Source: Armatimonadota bacterium (GTDB lineage Bacteria; Armatimonadota; Armatimonadia; Armatimonadales; Armatimonadaceae). From it: a stretch of 64,000 bases of DNA. The DNA lies in NCBI GenBank assembly GCA_026392155.1, contig JAPLCP010000079.1, positions 1-64,000 on the forward strand, read 5' to 3'. This document shows, piece by piece, positions 1 to 8,700 of this stretch. Made by a program: the position numbers and the translations under genes. A model generated the notes under the pieces. That model was not told the DNA's origin and made no database searches. It was given only the letters and a program-made list of their open reading frames with translations. Position 1 is the stretch's first letter. The number at the start of each line of letters is the position of its first letter.

Positions 1-8
1 CGATCTCG

Positions 9-1940
9 ATGCTGGAGGCGCTGCTCAAGAGCTGGTACAGCAAGTTCTTTGTCTTGATTCTGCTGGGCTTTGTGGCGACGGACTTCATTATCACGATGAC
101 CCTCTCCGCCGCTGATGCCGCCGCGCACGTCCGCGAGAACCACTTTGTGGCGCATTTTATGGAGCATAACCCAACTGCCTGGCAGATCGGGATCACGCTT
201 TTCTTGCTCCTCCTGCTCGGAGCTGTGTTTCTCAAAGGCTTTCAGGAAGCCGTGGGGATTGCGGTTGTTCTCACGCTGGCCTACTTGGCTCTCAATGCCA
301 TGGTCATTGGCCATGGCGTCCAGCTCTTGCTTGCGGATCTTCCCAAACATCAGAGTGACTTCCAAGAGATGCTGCAGGCAGCACGGCCACAGCTCTTTGG
401 CAAGCCCTTCGCCGTTCATGGGAGCATTGGACTGATTCTCTTGGCCGCTCTAGGGCTCTTTCCCAAGCTGGCTCTGGGACTCTCAGGCTTTGAGACGGGC
501 GTTGCCGTGATGCCCCTGGTACAAGGCGACAAAGACGATACTGATGCCAATCCCAAGGGCCGCGTCGCCAACACGCGCAAGCTGCTCTTCTCCGCCGCCG
601 CGATCATGAGCTGCTACCTGCTCGCGTCCAGTTTTGTGACAGCTCTCCTGATCCCCGCCCACGAGTTCTATCCCAAGATGGTCGCGGAGAAGAGCGTGGA
701 CAAAACGCACTTAGAGGGAACGGTTCTACTCTCTATCCACCCAGATAGTGCCTATGTGAAGGAGCCGGTCTGGAACGTCTCGGTTCCACTAAAGCCGTAT
801 CTGGAGGGCAAGTCTGAGTTCTCCGTTCCTGTGAAGGTCAATGGTATTGACAACGACGAAGTCAAGATCACGATTACCGATGACCCCAGCCGCTCAGACC
901 ATGTTATGATCCATGCGCTGAAAAAAGGTGGCACAGCCAATGGTCGCGCCCTAGCCTATCTTGCGGAGAAGTTTTTTGGCCCCGCGTTTGGCACGATCTA
1001 TGATATTTCCACGATCTTAATTCTCTGGTTCGCAGGCGCAAGTGCGATGGCGGGGCTCCTGAATATCGTCCCGCGCTATCTCCCCCGCTACGGCATGGCC
1101 CCTGAGTGGACTCGCGCCAATCGGCCTCTGGTGGTGGTCTACATGGTTCTTGCGGTCGCCGTGACACTGATCTTCCAAGCCGATGTGGATGCCCAAGGCG
1201 GTGCCTATGCCACGGGTGTTCTGGTGCTAATGACCAGCGCCGCTGTGGCCGTCACGATTGCCGCGCACAAAGCGGGCCAGAGAGGCCTTAGGGTTGCCTT
1301 TGGTGTGATCACGGCGATCTTTGCCTACACGACCATTGTCAATATCATCGAACGTAGCGACGGTCTCAAGATCGCGAGCTTCTTCATCGGGATTATTGTG
1401 ATTCTGTCTCTGATCTCCCGCGTCTGGCGCGTCACTGAGCTGCGCGTAGACAAGATAGAGTTCGATGAGAAGGCGCTGGAGATGCTCGCTCAGATGGCTC
1501 TGCAGCCCGAGGTGCGCTTTATTGCCAACCACCCCGACGAGCGCGATGTGGCGGAGTATAGCCTTGCCGCACGCAACGCGGCATGGACACACCACTTCCC
1601 GGAAGGGGAGCGCGATGCTTTCCTAGAGATCTACGTCCCGGACTCTTCCTCGTTCTCCTCAACACTTCGGGTAGAGGGCATTGATGTTGGTGGTTTCTGG
1701 GTGCTCCGCTGTCACGGGGTCGCTGTTCCCAATGCGATCGCGGCAATCTTGCTCGATGTTCAGAAGCGCCATAACCGCCGCCCACACGTCTACTTCAACT
1801 GGATCGAGTCCAACCCGATGGTATTTCTCGTGCGTTTCGTTCTCTTTGGTGAGGGCGATATCGCCCCCCTCACACACGAGATTCTGCGCCGCAACCAGCC
1901 CGATCCCGGCAAGCGCCCAATTGTGCACGCCGCAGGGTAA
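9..1940 (+). CDS. APC-type amino acid permease family protein (probably 5'-truncated by the window edge)
   Basis: Long ORF with multiple hydrophobic TM segments and permease-like C-terminal cytosolic domain; starts 9 nt into the window inside what looks like membrane-domain sequence. Confidence 0.7.
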   Translation: MLEALLKSWYSKFFVLILLGFVATDFIITMTLSAADAAAHVRENHFVAHFMEHNPTAWQIGITLFLLLLLGAVFLKGFQEAVGIAVVLTLAYLALNAMVIGHGVQLLLADLPKHQSDFQEMLQAARPQLFGKPFAVHGSIGLILLAALGLFPKLALGLSGFETGVAVMPLVQGDKDDTDANPKGRVANTRKLLFSAAAIMSCYLLASSFVTALLIPAHEFYPKMVAEKSVDKTHLEGTVLLSIHPDSAYVKEPVWNVSVPLKPYLEGKSEFSVPVKVNGIDNDEVKITITDDPSRSDHVMIHALKKGGTANGRALAYLAEKFFGPAFGTIYDISTILILWFAGASAMAGLLNIVPRYLPRYGMAPEWTRANRPLVVVYMVLAVAVTLIFQADVDAQGGAYATGVLVLMTSAAVAVTIAAHKAGQRGLRVAFGVITAIFAYTTIVNIIERSDGLKIASFFIGIIVILSLISRVWRVTELRVDKIEFDEKALEMLAQMALQPEVRFIANHPDERDVAEYSLAARNAAWTHHFPEGERDAFLEIYVPDSSSFSSTLRVEGIDVGGFWVLRCHGVAVPNAIAAILLDVQKRHNRRPHVYFNWIESNPMVFLVRFVLFGEGDIAPLTHEILRRNQPDPGKRPIVHAAG

Positions 1941-1941
1941 G

Positions 1942-2020
1942 CCCATCCCAGAACCCATCCCCATCCCAGAACCCATCCCCCCGGCCCCCTTCCCTCGACG
2001 AAGGAAGGGGGAGAGTGGGG
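1942..2020 (+). repeat. Palindromic element family A, forward copy: tandem CCCATCCCAGAACCCATCC plus hairpin CCCCCTTCC..GGAAGGGGG
   Basis: Arms 1985-1993 and 2003-2011; 27-nt stretch 1969-1995 is identical to the reverse complement of 4268-4294. Confidence 0.8.
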
Positions 2021-2111
2021 GTATTTTTTTGGCAGACGTATTTTAATTCGTCAGAATCAAACTATGCTCTGCTATGATGTAGAACCCCATAAACCATAGG
2101 AACAAAAATTC

Positions 2112-2544
2112 GTGTCTTTTAATCGTGTTCTTGACAAGTACCGAAAGTTCTCATTCTCTGAGCATGACAAAGGTGACCGCTTTGAGAGGCTGATCCAAGC
2201 CTATCTTCAGACCGATTCCATGTCTGGTTGGCCTTACCCACGAGGGAGATTACGGGGCGATTTAGTTTAAGTGCTACCAAGAAACGACGACGCTGGATAA
2301 AGGGGCGTTTGATGCTTGTGACCTGATTGTCTGTGATGAGGCGCAGGCAGATGCGGTGTTGTGCTCGATGGATGGCTCGATGGGTGCGCCCAAGCGTGAT
2401 GAGCTTCTGAGCTGGCTGAGCGAAGGGGTGGATGTGGCGGCAGATAAGGCGCTGAAGCGCTCTCGTGCCAGCGACGAGGATGTCTTCGTAGAGATGGCTC
2501 GGGTGGTGAAGGAGTGGCTGTCCGCGAAGGAGCAGCACCTGTAA
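2112..2544 (+). pseudogene. Decayed helicase/restriction-type protein (N-terminus VSFNRVLDKYRKFSFSEHDKGDRFERLIQAYLQT, then shifted frame with CKCYQ-like and DLIVCDEA segments)
   Basis: Frame 0 open 2112-2270, then frame 1 open ~2266-2544 carrying FKCYQETTTLDKGAFDACDLIVCDEAQ (Walker B-like DEA) and SMGAPKRDELLSWLSEGVDV; segments resemble separated parts of a Type ISP/DEAD-box restriction helicase. Confidence 0.6.
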
Positions 2545-2918
2545 AAACAGAAAAACGACCTCACTCCCAGCGGAGCAGATCGTTTGATACAAGGTTTAAA
2601 TCACTGGTTTCCCAGGCGACTATGTTTATAGTATACGGCAAAACCGCCTCTCTGTGCCATAGGAATTGGCTGAGGCAATGCTACGCAAAGCCGTTCTGAT
2701 TAAGGAATTTAGAGTTTTAACCGAACTTTAAAGAACAATTTTGTTTTTTAAGCATCTTTTTTTGGCGCGATTATGTCTCGAATTTGTCTCATAAAAACCA
2801 CGACGTTTCAGGATCAACTTCGTAATTTTCCCTAAGCCTCCGAGCACACCGAGCATCCACCTACATTTAAATGCGGGATAAATGACACATAAATACCGGA
2901 TAACTACCCACTTCGGCA

Positions 2919-3515
2919 TCATTCTCTACTTCGGCGGGGACGGTCAAACACGGGCGGCTCGATCCAAGAGGAAAGCTCCGCCAGGCGAGCTGCCACGAGC
3001 TCATGTCCCGCTTCATCTAGGTCGTAAGCGTCGGATAAGCGAACAAGCTCAGCTCGCTCATGCTCCCAGCGAATCACCTGAGCACGGTGGTAGATGAGGT
3101 GTGGACGCCAAAGGAGTAGGTTCGCAATCGTGTAGGCACCTGTCGGTGTCAGGGCAATCAGGCTGCCATCTGGCTCAACTCGCCAGTGCAGGTCGTGATC
3201 GTCCTCAGGCGTGCAGGGATCTAGGAAGCGACGGCCTGCTTCATACTCTTCCAGGCTGGGCCAGGTGTCGCCCTTGATGGAGTTACATTCATTGCAGCAC
3301 CAGTGGAGATTGCTGTAGAAACAAACCAGATCAGGCCGTGCATAAGGGCCACCTTGGGGGCGATGATGGTCAATCACGCAGCCCGCCTCACCTCCCAGAA
3401 AGTACTCATGGCGCAGGCAGTAGGCGCACCGGTAGAGAAAATCGGGGCGCAGGTAGCGGCGGTAGCGGGTGTAGTCGGTGTAGGTGCGTGTCAGAACACG
3501 GCGAGTGAAGACCAA
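2919..3515 (-). CDS. HNH endonuclease family protein
   Basis: CAYC..H..IDHHRPQGG..N..WCCNECNSIKGD pattern typical of HNH; TTG start immediately after the upstream stop codon. Confidence 0.8.
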   Translation of the reverse strand: MVFTRRVLTRTYTDYTRYRRYLRPDFLYRCAYCLRHEYFLGGEAGCVIDHHRPQGGPYARPDLVCFYSNLHWCCNECNSIKGDTWPSLEEYEAGRRFLDPCTPEDDHDLHWRVEPDGSLIALTPTGAYTIANLLLWRPHLIYHRAQVIRWEHERAELVRLSDAYDLDEAGHELVAARLAELSSWIEPPVFDRPRRSRE

Positions 3516-4007
3516 CTAAGTGCCTGTGGATTTCTCTGCGTTTTTGGGTTTCTTAGGGTGGGACTCGATGAACCTACGCAGCTCTGCGAACTCTTGGTCA
3601 ATGGCCGCCGCTGTCTTCTCGGCCCGCTGCCAGGCAGGGGAAGCGCGATCATAGGCATTGATGCCCTCACAGACTTGCGCCAGCTCCTGCTCTTCAGCCG
3701 CGGTGAGTCCCTGAGCGAGCTTCTTGTCAATGAGGCGCTTGTAGGGAGCCATGAGCTCTGGAGGATAGTGCCCTGGTGTTTGGCTCTGCTCCTGCCGGGC
3801 GTCTACCAGCAGGCGACGCAGTAGCTCTGAGAGTCCGCCTTCCTGCTGCTTGCCCCAGTTGGCGAGCGGCTCGTCTAGGTAGACCGTCACGCGAACGCGC
3901 TCTCGTGCTTGCCTGCCCGTAGCCTTCGTCTTCCGTGAGGGTGACTTCGCCTTTTCAGCGGTCGCGACAGTTCCTGTGGTAGTCGTTGCCATGAAGTAGT
4001 TTATCAT
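3516..4007 (-). CDS. Hypothetical protein with ribbon-helix-helix-like segment, coupled to HNH gene
   Basis: RVRVTVYLDEPLANWGKQQEGGLSELLRRLL resembles an RHH beta-alpha-alpha segment; stop directly abuts the next start. Confidence 0.55.
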   Translation of the reverse strand: MINYFMATTTTGTVATAEKAKSPSRKTKATGRQARERVRVTVYLDEPLANWGKQQEGGLSELLRRLLVDARQEQSQTPGHYPPELMAPYKRLIDKKLAQGLTAAEEQELAQVCEGINAYDRASPAWQRAEKTAAAIDQEFAELRRFIESHPKKPKNAEKSTGT

Positions 4008-4069
4008 AGCAACGTCTTTTATGACGTAAAGAAATCTCCAGGCTTAGCCTTTGGGATGGAAGGTTCACT

Positions 4070-4213
4070 ATGCTAGACGAAGAACTTATAGCTCCTCCTT
4101 CACCAGGGCCACTGCTGACGGACCTGCGCCAGCTCATCAGTGCAGCACGGGAGCGAGTCGCTCGCTATGTCAATCAGGAACTGACGCTACTGCACTGGGA
4201 CATCGGACCATAG
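4070..4213 (+). pseudogene. Truncated N-terminus of a DUF1016/YhcG-family nuclease
   Basis: MLDEELIAPPSPGPLLTDLRQLISAARERVARYVNQELTLLHWDIGP*; matches the N-terminal DUF1016 helix style, then a stop. Confidence 0.6.
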
Positions 4214-4235
4214 TCAAACAGATGTGGCGCAGTGC

Positions 4236-4302
4236 ACCCCCTCTCCTATCTCCCCCTTCCCTGGCACAGGGAAGGGGGCCGGGGGGATGGGTTCAGGGAT
4301 GG
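4236..4302 (-). repeat. Palindromic element family A, inverted copy
   Basis: CCCCCTTCCCTG(4252-4263) GCA CAGGGAAGGGGG(4267-4278) perfect 12-bp palindrome followed by GGATGGGTTCAGGGATGGGTTC. Confidence 0.8.
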
Positions 4303-4308
4303 GTTCGG

Positions 4309-5094
4309 TCACAGGGGGAAAGGCAAAATCCTAGCCACGACCATGCCTTCGTCTTTGCCCGTGCTGGCGATCAGCGTCCCATCCGGAGCGACAATGCGGC
4401 TGTGGCCGTAGTCCCAGGTCTGGCCGACCGTGCCGCCTTGGTTGGCGATCACATGCCAGCAGCCCGACTCAATCGCGTTTTGGGAGGCGTATTCTTCAAA
4501 GAGCCAGCCATGGTCGCCCGTCCACGCCGAGACGGTCGCGATAATTTGTGCGCCGGCCTCGGCGAGGCGCTTGCCGTAGCCGTGGGACATCTCCACACAG
4601 ATCATCAGGCCGACCTTGCCAAACGGGCTGTCCACCACGAGCCCTGCCTGCTCACCGTAGCTCCAGAAACAGTGCTCGTTGCCGCCGGTTTCTTCGTCCC
4701 AGAGCCGGTGCTTTCGGTAGCGGCCTAGCACGCCCTCAGGGCCAAGAAAGACGCTGGCATTGTAGAGCTTGCCGGTTTCTTCCTCTTGGCCCCGCTCGGT
4801 CATCCCGAAGATGAGGTGCAGCCCTAGGTCTTTGGCGTGTGCTTGGAGCCAGTCGCAGCTCGGGCCGGGGATAGGCTCCGCCGTTCGGGCAACATAGGCC
4901 TTCTCGTCGTCGGTGGGGACGTGCGAGAGATAGCCCCAGCCGGGGTTCTGCTGGAGCGCCGCCTCGGGAAAGAGCACCAGCTCTGCGCCTTGGGCCTTGG
5001 CGGCGCGGAGATAGCGCAAGAAAGTCTGCCGGTTGGCCTCGACATCGCACTCCGCACGCAGACAGACAGTGGCAATAGTAACCTCGCGCATCAT
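4309..5094 (-). CDS. Carbon-nitrogen hydrolase (nitrilase/amidase superfamily)
   Basis: ELVLFPEAALQQNPGW..., GKVGLMICVEMSHGY, typical Glu-Lys-Cys motif spacing. Confidence 0.85.
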   Translation of the reverse strand: MMREVTIATVCLRAECDVEANRQTFLRYLRAAKAQGAELVLFPEAALQQNPGWGYLSHVPTDDEKAYVARTAEPIPGPSCDWLQAHAKDLGLHLIFGMTERGQEEETGKLYNASVFLGPEGVLGRYRKHRLWDEETGGNEHCFWSYGEQAGLVVDSPFGKVGLMICVEMSHGYGKRLAEAGAQIIATVSAWTGDHGWLFEEYASQNAIESGCWHVIANQGGTVGQTWDYGHSRIVAPDGTLIASTGKDEGMVVARILPFPL

Positions 5095-5148
5095 TTCCGC
5101 TCAGGGTACCACGCATGGTGCACTCTTCCGCGCTACAATAGCGCCGTG

Positions 5149-5422
5149 ATGGAGTACTTTGAACCCGAGGTTCGTGCGACTCTGGGAGACCCTAGAGCTT
5201 GATATCGCGCCGCTCATGGGAAAGAGCGCACGCCCCCCACTTAATCTTGGCTTTGGAGGCTCGACTCTGGCGGCCTGCGTGCACTACTTTGACCGGCTTC
5301 CGGGCAGAGTGATCAAAGAGCACGGGCCGCTCCGCTCGCTGGTGGTCTATGCCGGAGAGAATGACTTAGGTGATGGCAAGTCGGTCGCCGACGTGGTGGA
5401 CTCGTTTTTCTGGCTCCATGCC
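5149..5422 (+). pseudogene. SGNH/GDSL hydrolase remnant (internal deletion plus frameshift)
   Basis: MEYFEPEVRA in one frame then VRLWETLELDIAPLMGK..LNLGFGGSTLAACVHYFDRL..LVVYAGENDLGDGKSVADVVDSF in another; 3' end missing. Confidence 0.65.
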
Positions 5423-5821
5423 ATGGTTCGAGAGTGGAACAGTTCGGCGCTGAGCCAGGAGATGGAGCTGCTGGTCTTTGGCCATGCGGGAGTGCGCACC
5501 CTGGTCTTTCCCAGACGAAGTCGTTCCCTTCACCGAGAAACGCAACACAAGCTCTTTACTTGCCGCGCATGGCTGTAGCCTCGGGGCGTTTCATGCGATG
5601 AACATTGCCCTCCGCCACCCCACGGTCTTCACACGCATCGTCGCCTTCTCCGGGCGCTACGACTTAACCGAGTCCGTCGGCTCGTTTCGGGGGCTCTTCG
5701 AGAACAACCTGCGCCTCACCGAGATTCTCACGGCGAAGGCCATCCCGCACGACTTTTATATCTGGGATGGCGAAGCGCACCGCCCCCGCTACTGGCGTCC
5801 GATGGCACGGCTCTATCTCTA
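5423..5821 (+). pseudogene. Esterase D/PF00756-like alpha/beta hydrolase remnant
   Basis: MVREWNSSALSQEMELLVFGHAGVRTLVFP then shifted frame VVPFTEKRN..GCSLGAFHAMNIALRHPTVF..FSGRYDL..LTAKAIPHDFYIWDGEAH; both ends present, middle missing. Confidence 0.65.
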
Positions 5822-5825
5822 GTGG

Positions 5826-6959
5826 CTAGTACTTGGTGATCGTCGGGTCTACATCGTCGGCCCAGGCAAGAATCCCGCCCTTGAGATTCGTGAGATTCGT
5901 GAAGCCATTGGCCTGCAAGAACTGCAGGGCATCCGCGCTCCGCTTTCCACTGCGGCACTGAAGCACGATCTCCGCATCCGGGTCAAGCGCACTCAGGTGC
6001 TGTGGAATCGTGTTCAGGGGAATCAGGCGGGCAGTTGGAATCTGGCACAGCTCAAACTCATGGGGCTCACGCACGTCAATCAGCAAAAAATCATCGCCAC
6101 GATCTAGTTTAGCCTTTAGTTCAATCGGGGTTATCTCGTTCATTTCGTTTACACTCTCTCCTGAGGCGCATTGTACCCCGCTGGCGTCCGTGAGAGTGCG
6201 GATGCTAGGCGTGTCACCACAGGCAGCGCAGCTTGGATTTCGTGGTAGGCGGAGCTCACGGAAGCGCAGGGTCAGGGCATCTAAGAGAAGCAAGCGACCC
6301 ACAAGCGGCAGGCCGATCCCTAGAATCCGCTTCAGAGTCTCCGTGGCCTGGAGTGTCCCGATCAGCCCGGGGAGCACGCCCAGTACCCCCGCCTCGCTGC
6401 ACGAGGGAACCGTTCCCAGAGCGGGCGGATTGGGATGCAGGCAGCGGTAGCACGGGCCACTGGGAAGAAAGACACTTACCTCACCCTCAAACCGATGGAT
6501 CGCGCCATGAACATGGGCAATCCCCAGAAGCACGCTGGCATCACTGACTAAGTAGCGCGTCGGGAAGTTGTCCGCACCATTGACAACCACATCCGCCCCG
6601 GCGAGCAGCTCAAGGGCATTGTTCGCCATCAGCCGTGTGGCCAGTGCCTCCACCGTAATCAGCGGGTTCTGTGCCCGAAGGCGCTGAGCGGCGACTTCCG
6701 CCTTGGACTTGCCCACCTCTGCATCGGAGTAGAGAATCTGGCGCTGGAGGTTGGAGCGATCTACCACATCGTCGTCAATGATCCGGATCGTCCCCACGCC
6801 CGCTGCCGCCAGATACTGAAGCGCGGGACAGCCCAGTCCCCCCGCTCCCACCACGACCACCGTGGCCTGTCCCAATCGAAGCTGTCCCGCCGAACCAATC
6901 TCAGGCAAGAGAAGATGGCGAGCATAGCGCTCACGCTCATCGAGGGAGAGTTCATCCAT
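5826..6959 (-). CDS. moeB: Molybdopterin-synthase adenylyltransferase MoeB with C-terminal rhodanese domain
   Basis: ERYARHLLLPEIGSAGQLRLGQATVVVVGAGGLG, DNFPTRYLVSDA, CxxC..CAAC, rhodanese DVREPHEFE..QCRSGKRS. Confidence 0.9.
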   Translation of the reverse strand: MDELSLDERERYARHLLLPEIGSAGQLRLGQATVVVVGAGGLGCPALQYLAAAGVGTIRIIDDDVVDRSNLQRQILYSDAEVGKSKAEVAAQRLRAQNPLITVEALATRLMANNALELLAGADVVVNGADNFPTRYLVSDASVLLGIAHVHGAIHRFEGEVSVFLPSGPCYRCLHPNPPALGTVPSCSEAGVLGVLPGLIGTLQATETLKRILGIGLPLVGRLLLLDALTLRFRELRLPRNPSCAACGDTPSIRTLTDASGVQCASGESVNEMNEITPIELKAKLDRGDDFLLIDVREPHEFELCQIPTARLIPLNTIPQHLSALDPDAEIVLQCRSGKRSADALQFLQANGFTNLTNLKGGILAWADDVDPTITKY

Positions 6960-8525
6960 TCACGGTGCGCCTTTCGTATAATCATCGGCGAGTGGGAGCA
7001 GGGCCAGGACACCTAGACGTGTGGTAGCCACGGCACGAGCCCCCTCAGGGCTGGCACCAAAGGTGAGCAGGCGCTGGACGGCGGGAACATCCCCATCTCG
7101 GGCGGCGTGGATCAGGGCAGTTTCTTGGTTCTCGTCGCGGGTGTCTATGTCCGCTCCGCAGAGGAGCAAGAAGCGCAGGGCATCATCGCCCATCACAGCA
7201 GCTTCGTAGAGGGCAGCGGTGTCCACACGCGCGTGCTCCAGGCGTGTCTGGGCAATCGGGAGCAAGTCAGGAAGCTCCCCCAGGAGCTCGCGAAGCTCTT
7301 CGGATTTGACGTGGCGCATCTGTTTCGGATCGGCTCCGCGTGCAAGAAGCAGTCGTGCCAGCTCGGGTTGATCGGTCAGCACGGCCACGTCCAGCGGAGT
7401 TCCCAGGGTGTAGGTGCCCGCGTTGGGTGATGCTCCCACGTTAAGCAGTAGCTCCGCCAGCTCGGCGCGCCCTCGGGCAATCGTGCCCATCAGCGGGGTC
7501 TCCTGCCCGGCGATAGGCGCATCCAGAAGGGTTCCAGGACGCGGCCACTGCTCGGCGGCACGCGCAGCATCTCCCATGGCGATGGCTTCCAGAAACCCGA
7601 CACGGGCCCCCGCTTGGGTCAGCAGAGTGGTGATTCTCAGGTGCTCTGCGGTCAGCGCAACCAAGAGCGGCGTGTGCCCGAAGGCATTACGGCCATTGAG
7701 CAGGCTTCCCCCATCCAGCAACGCGGCCACCAGCTTGGCGCTTCCCCCCTCACAAGCGGCGTGCAGAAGTGTGTCATCGGCGCGGCCACGGAGCGTGAGA
7801 AAGTCCGGGAGATCGTCGCCGGGCACGAGTGCCTTCCAGAGCCGCTCATCTCCCACTCGGAGGGCGCGGTGCAGAACCGTATCGTGATCGCCTGCCCGCT
7901 CTTTGGGCGAGGCGCCCGCCTCTAAAAGCAACGGGAGGACATGATTGGCCGTCCCAGGGCGCACATAGAAAATCGCCGTGTGGCCCCAGCGGTCTCGCGT
8001 CGCCGTGCTTGCGCCTGCCCGAAGGAGCTGGCCACAAAGAGCCGCATCGCCGTGCCGCACTGTCCACATCAGCGGCGTGGGCCGATCTTCAATGGCTTGC
8101 CCCTCCGGAGTGGCTCCGTGGCGCAGGAGCAGCTCGACCAGAGCACCGTCTCCACGGCGAATGGCAAGATGCAGAGGCCCCGAGCCTTTTTCATCCGCAA
8201 GATCCGGGTTGGCTCCAAAGGCGAGCAGGCGCTCCGCGATCTCAAAGCGGCGCTCATCCACGGCCCACCAGAGCGGCGTGCGCCCCCACTCATCGCGCGG
8301 ATTCACGGCAGCTCCGGTCTCTAGAAAGCGCTTGACGATCTTTGTGTAGCCCAAGGCAGCCGCGCCCCAAAGCGTGGTCCAGTCGTGCGGGCAGAAGCGA
8401 GCGGGAGCCGCGGTGTTGTTGATAGGAGCGGGAGCATAGCGCCCCATGCGTAGCAAGTCCTCACGTACATCGCGAATCTGGCGGAGCTTTCCCGCCCGTC
8501 GCGCACGCTTCCAGGAGAAGGCCAT
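6960..8525 (-). CDS. Ankyrin repeat protein
   Basis: Repeated GxTPLxxAxxxxxxxxxxxLLxxGAxxxxxxxxG ankyrin units throughout. Confidence 0.9.
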   Translation of the reverse strand: MAFSWKRARRAGKLRQIRDVREDLLRMGRYAPAPINNTAAPARFCPHDWTTLWGAAALGYTKIVKRFLETGAAVNPRDEWGRTPLWWAVDERRFEIAERLLAFGANPDLADEKGSGPLHLAIRRGDGALVELLLRHGATPEGQAIEDRPTPLMWTVRHGDAALCGQLLRAGASTATRDRWGHTAIFYVRPGTANHVLPLLLEAGASPKERAGDHDTVLHRALRVGDERLWKALVPGDDLPDFLTLRGRADDTLLHAACEGGSAKLVAALLDGGSLLNGRNAFGHTPLLVALTAEHLRITTLLTQAGARVGFLEAIAMGDAARAAEQWPRPGTLLDAPIAGQETPLMGTIARGRAELAELLLNVGASPNAGTYTLGTPLDVAVLTDQPELARLLLARGADPKQMRHVKSEELRELLGELPDLLPIAQTRLEHARVDTAALYEAAVMGDDALRFLLLCGADIDTRDENQETALIHAARDGDVPAVQRLLTFGASPEGARAVATTRLGVLALLPLADDYTKGAP

Positions 8526-8583
8526 GTCTCTATTCTATCGCCTGAATACGTTTGCTAAAAGTTTGCCCAGCCCAAAGCATTCC

Positions 8584-8667
8584 TGGAAACCCAACCCTGG
8601 GGGAATGCGCGACTTTGTGCTCTTCGATCCCAGCGGCGTCTTGTGGTGGATCGCGCAGAGTGTTTAA
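8584..8667 (+). pseudogene. C-terminal remnant of a VOC/glyoxalase-family protein
   Basis: KPNPGGMRDFVLFDPSGVLWWIAQSV* resembles the VOC family terminus (PWGxRDFxxxDPxGxxxxxxQ); no upstream domain. Confidence 0.45.
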
Positions 8668-8668
8668 A

Positions 8669-8692
8669 GGCGGGGCGCTGGTGCGCCCCGCC
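8669..8692 (-). terminator. GC hairpin downstream of the thioredoxin-like gene
   Basis: GGCGGGGCGC TGGT GCGCCCCGCC perfect 10-bp stem followed by short T/A run on the minus strand. Confidence 0.5.
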
Positions 8693-8700
8693 GGAGAGTT

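Noticed and set aside
115-1976. Numerous overlapping ORFs on both strands inside the permease gene
   Set aside because: Shadow ORFs caused by high GC; no start-site or homology support and the + strand 9-1940 frame has clear membrane-protein character.
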